Origin: JAGLOK01 sp023139005
Lineage (GTDB): Bacteria; Bacillota; Clostridia; Christensenellales; UMGS416
Reading direction: 5' to 3'
Assembly: GCA_030637745.1 (NCBI GenBank)
Contig: DAOWFX010000092.1
Span: 1-9,339 of the forward strand
Length of the DNA stretch: 9,339 nucleotides
The position numbers and the translations under genes were made by a program. The notes under the pieces are model-generated. The model worked only from the letters and a program-made list of their open reading frames with translations. It did not search any database and had not been told where the DNA came from. Shown piece by piece: positions 5,534 to 9,339 of this stretch. Position 1 is the stretch's first letter. The number at the start of each line of letters is the position of its first letter.

Positions 5534-6145
5534 TCAGACTCCCAAATCTTCATTTACAAGGATTATCGAAACATCCATACCCAAAGGCTTTCTTCTGTGA
5601 ATAGTCATTACAGAACAGATACAATCCGAAGAATCGCAGTCTTCACATTTCCCTGTTACAACACAGGGCGTATTTCTGTTGCATTTTTTAGCAATAGTAA
5701 CAGCAGCGATATTCTTGGCTCGATAGATTGCATCATCAAGCGTATTTGCTATCTTGTTTTTACCTATAATATATATCAAGTGATTCGGACCAAAACAAGT
5801 AGCGGCTGTACGATTTCCAGTTCCATCTATGTTTATGATATGTCCATCTTGAGAGACTGCATTTGCAGAACATAAGTAAAAATCAGCAGTTAGTGCTTTC
5901 TTTTCATCTGTGCCTTTCATACCGGAGAGATGTACATATAGATTTTTAGTGTATTGCAGTAGAGATTTATCGAGGCCTAATTGTCTTAATGATTCAGAAT
6001 TACCAAGACCGATTGACCCAATAGGGGAGGCGTCCGAAATTATTTTATTGACGATTTGTAAAGCTTCATCTCTATCCTTTGAAACATAAGAAGAAAACCC
6101 TTTTTTCTTAAAAGTTTTGGATAAATTAATGAGATCGGTTTCCAT
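5534..6145 (-). CDS. LUD domain protein (DUF162, LutC/YkgG-like) with C-terminal cysteine cluster
   Basis: This 203-aa protein spans the whole LUD domain. Markers are 'GSIGLGNSESLRQLGL' (43-58), 'LCSANAVSQDGHIINIDGTG' (91-110), 'NRTAATCFGP' (111-120) and the end 'VSIILVNEDLGV'. LUD proteins are tied to lactate utilisation (LutC in the LutABC system) but stand-alone members are common and often undefined. Here there is no adjacent lutA or lutB. The C-terminal part has C155, C161, C167, C170, C175 and C177, a spacing that could bind a metal or Fe-S cluster (inference); this segment is typical of a clostridial LUD subgroup as I recall it. AAGGAG at 6151-6156 is 5 nt before the ATG. The gene is 17 nt after one GNAT gene and 1 nt before another. 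Confidence 0.88.
   Translation of the reverse strand: METDLINLSKTFKKKGFSSYVSKDRDEALQIVNKIISDASPIGSIGLGNSESLRQLGLDKSLLQYTKNLYVHLSGMKGTDEKKALTADFYLCSANAVSQDGHIINIDGTGNRTAATCFGPNHLIYIIGKNKIANTLDDAIYRAKNIAAVTIAKKCNRNTPCVVTGKCEDCDSSDCICSVMTIHRRKPLGMDVSIILVNEDLGV
5539..5543 (-). promoter_or_regulatory. Ribosome binding site deciding the small GNAT start
   Basis: GGGAG on the minus strand is 6 nt before the ATG at 5532. It lies inside the end of the LUD gene and argues against the longer start at 5553. Confidence 0.65.
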
Positions 6146-6162
6146 GTCTTCTCCTTAAGACT

Positions 6163-6735
6163 TTACTTTAGATATCCCTTCATTTCCTCTATGGCTTTGT
6201 CGACATTATTGTTTGGCTTACCACTTAGCCCTTGTTCGCGTGTGATGTGAAAGCCAGCCCATTGGTATATGCCAATGGCGCTATAGCTCCATGTTTGGGT
6301 GTGCAAGTAAAAGTCATTGTCACCCTCAATGGTGATGCCTCTTTTTAATCCTTCTGAAACGATGGCTTTACCCAGCCCCAGCCCTTGATACTCGGGGCGT
6401 ACTGAAACCCAATGTATCCATGGATCTCGACGGTTGCCTGAATATACCCACCAGATGGTTAGCGTGGCGACTTTCAAGCCTTCTGCATTTTCGATGAAGA
6501 GGCAACGCTTTCTGAGCTCTTTTAAGTGGGGGAGAAAGTCAATTGCAAAATAAGCTTGTGCTTTTTCAACCGTATCAAACTCCAACACAGAAGTTTCAAT
6601 ATCCGCCCAGTCTTTTTCATCGCCTGATTTAAACAGCACAAAGTTGAATCCTTCAGGTAGCGGATAATGGGGAATTTGCGTTCCACCGTCGCGCTTCATA
6701 TAGATATCATAGTATTTTAGGGACTTATCAAGCAT
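6163..6735 (-). CDS. GNAT family N-acetyltransferase (190 aa)
   Basis: Residues ~30-165 carry the GNAT core: 'NFVLFKSGDEKDWADIETSV' (31-50), an extended strand region 'VATLTIWWVYSGNRRDPWIH' (89-108), and motif A 'VRPEYQGLGLGKAIVSEGL' with Q117-G-L-G120-L-G122. After it come 'FYLHTQTWSYSAIGIYQWAG' (142-161). This matches a Firmicutes subfamily that begins with a K-R-D/P-G-G/T-P-x-Y-P-L-P-E-G-F type leader (here 14-30). The substrate is unknown. The start at 6735 lies 2 nt after the lipoprotein stop. A longer in-frame ORF from 6870 would overlap the lipoprotein's membrane anchor by about 130 bases and gives a non-family N-terminus, so it is rejected. The Shine-Dalgarno (CGAGAA) is weak, consistent with coupling. 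Confidence 0.85.
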   Translation of the reverse strand: MLDKSLKYYDIYMKRDGGTQIPHYPLPEGFNFVLFKSGDEKDWADIETSVLEFDTVEKAQAYFAIDFLPHLKELRKRCLFIENAEGLKVATLTIWWVYSGNRRDPWIHWVSVRPEYQGLGLGKAIVSEGLKRGITIEGDNDFYLHTQTWSYSAIGIYQWAGFHITREQGLSGKPNNNVDKAIEEMKGYLK

Positions 6736-6737
6736 TT

Positions 6738-7571
6738 TTAATTCTCGTTTTTGTTGTACGCGGTGGCTTCTGAAAGCAACTTCTTTCGTTTTTTTCTGCG
6801 TATAGCGATGACTATAATCATAATGATTACGATAACAAATAGCAACAGGATTGCACCAAAAATAATCCAATGGACATAGATTTCGTGGTCAAGTCCTGCA
6901 ATAGCACTTAAGATCCCGTCATAGTTTGCATGGTTATCTGTATTTACAATCTCCAGTGTTTCAAATATCTTAGTCGGTTGGTCAAAAGAGAGCGCTGCTG
7001 TTACCTTGTCTCCGACTACATCACCCAAATGATCCAATGAATCACCCAGCATCTGAAACTTCACTGTACCGTTGAATTTATCGATTGCACTAGAAATCTT
7101 TTGTTGTTGTGAGGGGGGGAGTGATTCAATGAATGCATAGTCTAGGAATTTGCGAAAATCCAACTCTGCACTAATGGTGTAGATATCACTGAAAAAGGAT
7201 GGGGAATATCCACCTTCAACAGATGAAAATGGAGCGGTAGGTAGGCTCATCATCTCAACAAGTGCATTGAATGCACTTTCTGTATCCTCGCAGATGGTGC
7301 TCATGGTGATGACAAGTCCAAATTTATCATCATCGTGGTTGAGAGTTGACTCCCATCCGTTGTCTTTCCAGTGGTAATGAAGCTGAAGGAGTTCTTTGCG
7401 AATCATGTTAATTTCTTTAACTGAAAGATCAGTTTTTGGGATATCTGCAACGATTTTCATGGTTGCAGTGTTGCTATTGTCAATAGAGCAGGTAATATCA
7501 ACCTTGCCACATCCAACTGTAAAGATGAGGACAATAAATGCAAGTATGATCAATATAAATTTCTTTATCAT
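6738..7571 (-). CDS. LppM-like lipoprotein with C-terminal membrane anchor
   Basis: This 277-aa protein has a lipoprotein signal: basic MIKK, a hydrophobic stretch 5-19, and a lipobox-like TVGC with C21 as the probable lipidated residue (T at -3 is not the preferred residue). The mature part, 'KVDITCSIDNSNTATMKIVA' and onward, fits the LppM/DUF3153 type of extracellular domain. Residues ~231-257 (VHWIIFGAILLLFVIVIIMI...) form one membrane segment followed by RRKKRKK, so the chain would be held at both ends with the middle outside and the basic tail inside. AAGGAG at 7579-7584 is 7 nt before the ATG at 7571, fixing it over the in-frame ATG at 7616. It begins 1 nt after the protease stop, suggesting that the two surface proteins act together. 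Its function is unknown. Confidence 0.8.
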   Translation of the reverse strand: MIKKFILIILAFIVLIFTVGCGKVDITCSIDNSNTATMKIVADIPKTDLSVKEINMIRKELLQLHYHWKDNGWESTLNHDDDKFGLVITMSTICEDTESAFNALVEMMSLPTAPFSSVEGGYSPSFFSDIYTISAELDFRKFLDYAFIESLPPSQQQKISSAIDKFNGTVKFQMLGDSLDHLGDVVGDKVTAALSFDQPTKIFETLEIVNTDNHANYDGILSAIAGLDHEIYVHWIIFGAILLLFVIVIIMIIVIAIRRKKRKKLLSEATAYNKNEN

Positions 7572-7572
7572 A

Positions 7573-8910
7573 CTAAAACTCCTTATCAATCGCAGGGGAT
7601 ATTGCTGCTGTACCATCTGGGAAAGTGATGACTACACGAAAGCGCAAGAAGTCAAAATCAGTCCAGTAGTCACTAGTCCACCAGTAGATGTAGTTATCTG
7701 TGCGAACAACAGCACATCCGATGACCACTCTAGCATCTTCATTACCATCAATGTTCTTGATAGCACCGATGAGTTTGTCGCCTTCATCATATGCAACTAA
7801 TGTATACATGACATCATCTGATGTCCATGGTTTGTTCCATGAAACCTTGTAGTAGCGATGTCCTTCATCAACTCTTCTGCTGATTTTGATATCAATACTA
7901 TTTGCATCCTCTGTGCGATCTTCATATGTAGGAGTGCTCAGGTTGATGGCATTATAAAAAAGCTCTGCAAGACATTCAACTTGGTCAGGAAGAGGGAGTG
8001 CAATATTTTCGTGGAGTGATTGATTAAAGCTATGTTGCCCTTTTCTATACTCTTCAATCGTATCGTCATCGCCACGAATGTCTAAGCGAAGGACTTCCTT
8101 TGAATCGTAATATGTCTTGGTGAAGCGTGTATTGGGGGAACCCATGAGGTAGACATAGTCATCGGCTGCGATCTCTCCGATATACCACATATGATTGTCC
8201 AAGTAATGGTCCCAATCATAATCTTCTGCACCGAGATACTTGATATCCTTATCAGGATCGTTGCGTAATTGGTAGTATTGAGACTCTAAAAGTGCATCAC
8301 TATAATTTTCAAAGTGGTGTTCTACAAAGTGGTGTCCATATTCATGAGAAAGTACGATAGCCATGCTCTCCGGCGTTGTATGTTCGTCTCCGTTATAGAG
8401 CCTTATTACACTTGCAGGACTGGGCATATCAAAACTGAAATCATCAGGAAGCAGCCCTTTTAGTGTCATTGCTATGGTAATGGTTGTGTCTTTGGAAATA
8501 TGCATTCCGGCTGCGTCTTCGTCTCTTTCACCGATAACGATCACTTGCTCTAGGTAGTCAATTTCCGCACCATGAATATTCAATAGCAGTTCATCGCACA
8601 GGTTTTTAAGACTTTCTTCATACCATGCTTCAGAGTAGCTGATAAAATTGATGTTATTATATTGATATTGTGCGAGGATATCATCTTCTGTGACTTTCTC
8701 TTCTATTTGCCTTGTAGCGACTTTCATATCCTTTTTGTACTGATAGCTCACCACAACCTTGGCAGGCGTTATTGCTTGGATGGATTCTTTCTCTTTTATG
8801 TGAACAAGATGCTCTTGTTGTGTTTGATAGATGATAATACCGACATAACTCAACGCAACGAGGATGATGACTGCAAAGACGATGAGGATTTTGAGAAGTG
8901 TTTTTTTCAT
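7573..8910 (-). CDS. Membrane-anchored HEXXH metalloprotease with Fn3-like C-terminal domain
   Basis: This 445-aa protein starts MKKTLLK then has one hydrophobic segment (~8-28) without a cleavage motif, so it is probably an N-in, C-out anchored surface enzyme. A zincin site is visible: 'IVLSHEYGHHFVEHHF' with H189-E190-x-x-H193, and downstream 'GEIAADDYVYLMGS' with E246 and D250 as an ExxAD-type third ligand. The distance (53 residues) suits the gluzincin-like arrangement. Residues ~338-445 look like a beta-sandwich of the fibronectin III type: 'YYKVSWNKPWTSDDVMYTLV' and 'LRFRVVITFPDGTAAIS'. I cannot assign a peptidase family. It is the first gene after the promoter at 8944-8972; AAGGAA sits 4 nt before the ATG. 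Its neighbour, 1 nt downstream, is a lipoprotein that could be a partner or substrate (inference). Confidence 0.82.
   Translation of the reverse strand: MKKTLLKILIVFAVIILVALSYVGIIIYQTQQEHLVHIKEKESIQAITPAKVVVSYQYKKDMKVATRQIEEKVTEDDILAQYQYNNINFISYSEAWYEESLKNLCDELLLNIHGAEIDYLEQVIVIGERDEDAAGMHISKDTTITIAMTLKGLLPDDFSFDMPSPASVIRLYNGDEHTTPESMAIVLSHEYGHHFVEHHFENYSDALLESQYYQLRNDPDKDIKYLGAEDYDWDHYLDNHMWYIGEIAADDYVYLMGSPNTRFTKTYYDSKEVLRLDIRGDDDTIEEYRKGQHSFNQSLHENIALPLPDQVECLAELFYNAINLSTPTYEDRTEDANSIDIKISRRVDEGHRYYKVSWNKPWTSDDVMYTLVAYDEGDKLIGAIKNIDGNEDARVVIGCAVVRTDNYIYWWTSDYWTDFDFLRFRVVITFPDGTAAISPAIDKEF
7579..7584 (-). promoter_or_regulatory. Ribosome binding site deciding the lipoprotein start
   Basis: AAGGAG on the minus strand, 7 nt before the ATG at 7571 and inside the last codons of the protease gene. 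Confidence 0.7.
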
Positions 8911-8943
8911 GTCATTCCTTATATTTATATTTAATAAAAAATC

Positions 8944-8972
8944 ATTATAACCCGAAGTAATAGTATAATCAA
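8944..8972 (-). promoter_or_regulatory. Sigma-A type promoter for the protease-led operon
   Basis: On the minus strand TTGATT (8972-8967) is followed by exactly 17 bp and a perfect TATAAT (8949-8944). Transcription would begin near 8937, leaving a leader of roughly 27 nt with the ribosome binding site in it. It is the only clear promoter in the left-facing block. The remaining bases of the 110-bp gap 8911-9020 are AT-rich; I see no convincing terminator for the gene on the right. Confidence 0.8.
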
Positions 8973-9020
8973 AAAATGGGGATAATTAACATGATTTGTT
9001 TGATGATTGCAACCCGGAGA

Positions 9021-9339
9021 TTATTTTTGATCCATCACTTTACCACTGAGCTTTAGGAGCATGCGTTGCAGACTATCTCTTGAATTGTTCCATGGCTTAT
9101 CGATATTGCGATGGTCAAACTTATCACAAAACCAGCGCACTTCATCGTTTATGCGTTGCATGTTTTCTCTTTGCACTTGCGTTATCGATTGTAAGAACGC
9201 GGATTTCACTTTACTTTTCAATTGCTTTTTGGAGGATTCCAGTAGCTGTGCATAGTGATGCATGCAGAATCCTTTGGACTGCATAAGTGCATCGATTAGT
9301 GCAGGATCTTTCTTGTATAGATGAATATATGTATATATA
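9021..9339 (-). CDS. DUF6062-like protein, C-terminal part (5' end outside window)
   Basis: The frame stays open to the window edge (…IYTYIHLYKKDPALIDAL before the internal Met at 9284), so the true start lies to the right. About 105 residues are visible. Markers of the DUF6062 family, as I recall it, are 'LYKKDPALIDALMQSKGFCM' (a Ser-Lys-Gly-Phe-Cys motif before 'HHYAQLL'), 'QRENMQRINDEVRWFCDKFD', then 'HRNIDKPWNNSRDSLQRMLL' and 'KLSG' at the end. Family members have further cysteines nearer the N-terminus, suggesting metal or Fe-S binding; those are not in view. The function is unknown. It ends TAA at 9021 and is separated from the next gene by a gap that holds that gene's own promoter, so it is probably a separate unit. 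Confidence 0.72.
   Translation of the reverse strand, partial: IYTYIHLYKKDPALIDALMQSKGFCMHHYAQLLESSKKQLKSKVKSAFLQSITQVQRENMQRINDEVRWFCDKFDHRNIDKPWNNSRDSLQRMLLKLSGKVMDQK

Noticed and set aside
6736..6870. Upstream extension of the 190-aa GNAT to an ATG at 6870
   Set aside because: It would overlap the lipoprotein's membrane anchor by about 130 bases and add a non-family N-terminus; the start at 6735 fits the operon spacing.
9061..9286. Two plus-strand open frames opposite the DUF6062-like gene
   Set aside because: The minus-strand frame carries the recognisable family motifs and remains open to the window edge; the plus frames resemble nothing.
9324..9339. Alternating AT tract at the window edge as a repeat or regulatory element
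   Set aside because: It is short and falls within the open coding frame of the DUF6062-like gene (Tyr/Ile/Thr codons).
1..9339. CRISPR array, tRNA/rRNA genes, riboswitch, insertion sequence or prophage
   Set aside because: I scanned for regular direct repeats, cloverleaf-like segments, transposase motifs and phage structural genes and saw none; coding density leaves little room for them.

Overview
The window looks like a chromosomal segment of a low-to-mid GC Gram-positive bacterium (Bacillota, most likely a clostridial or related gut/anaerobic lineage). The reasons are strong AGGAG/AAGGAG ribosome binding sites at short spacing, one consensus sigma-A type promoter, tightly packed co-directional genes, and protein families (the DUF6062-like protein, the LppM-like lipoprotein, Nudix and GNAT enzymes) whose remembered relatives are from Firmicutes. 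The standard code is used: TGA is a normal stop for several genes. The class-level placement is inference. No rRNA, tRNA, CRISPR array, insertion sequence or phage gene is visible, and no stretch longer than about 110 bases lacks a gene.

Right-facing block (1-2486): the 3' part of a type I L-asparaginase gene, then a GNAT acetyltransferase fused to a C-terminal ParB/sulfiredoxin-like domain, then two tandem Nudix hydrolase genes that are clearly duplicates (both 159 aa, about two thirds identical by hand alignment). Spacings are 12 nt, a 1-nt overlap and 34 nt, so this is probably the end of an operon whose promoter lies left of the window.

Left-facing block (2490-8910): a consensus promoter (TTGATT-17-TATAAT) lies just upstream of a membrane-anchored HEXXH metalloprotease. 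It is followed, with gaps of 1-17 nt or ATGA overlaps, by an LppM-like lipoprotein with a C-terminal membrane anchor, a GNAT acetyltransferase, a LUD/DUF162 protein with a C-terminal cysteine cluster, a small GNAT acetyltransferase, a Nudix hydrolase fused to an NTF2-like (DUF4440/SnoaL type) domain, and a 79-aa conserved small protein. After a 96-bp gap holding a perfect inverted repeat comes an FAD/NAD(P) disulfide oxidoreductase of the lipoamide dehydrogenase/mercuric reductase/mycothione reductase superfamily. This gene ends only 3 bp from the oppositely oriented second Nudix gene. At the right edge lies the 3' part of a DUF6062-like gene, also left-facing.

How the genes may work together: the content is dominated by small-molecule modification and clean-up activities (three Nudix hydrolases, three GNAT enzymes, a redox flavoprotein, a LUD protein) plus a cell-surface protease/lipoprotein pair. 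No gene identifies a known complete pathway, so a shared role is inference. The points most worth a second look are the GNAT-ParB-like fusion with an altered DGHTR-type motif followed by twin Nudix enzymes, and the seven-gene, tightly coupled operon that starts with the surface zincin and lipoprotein.
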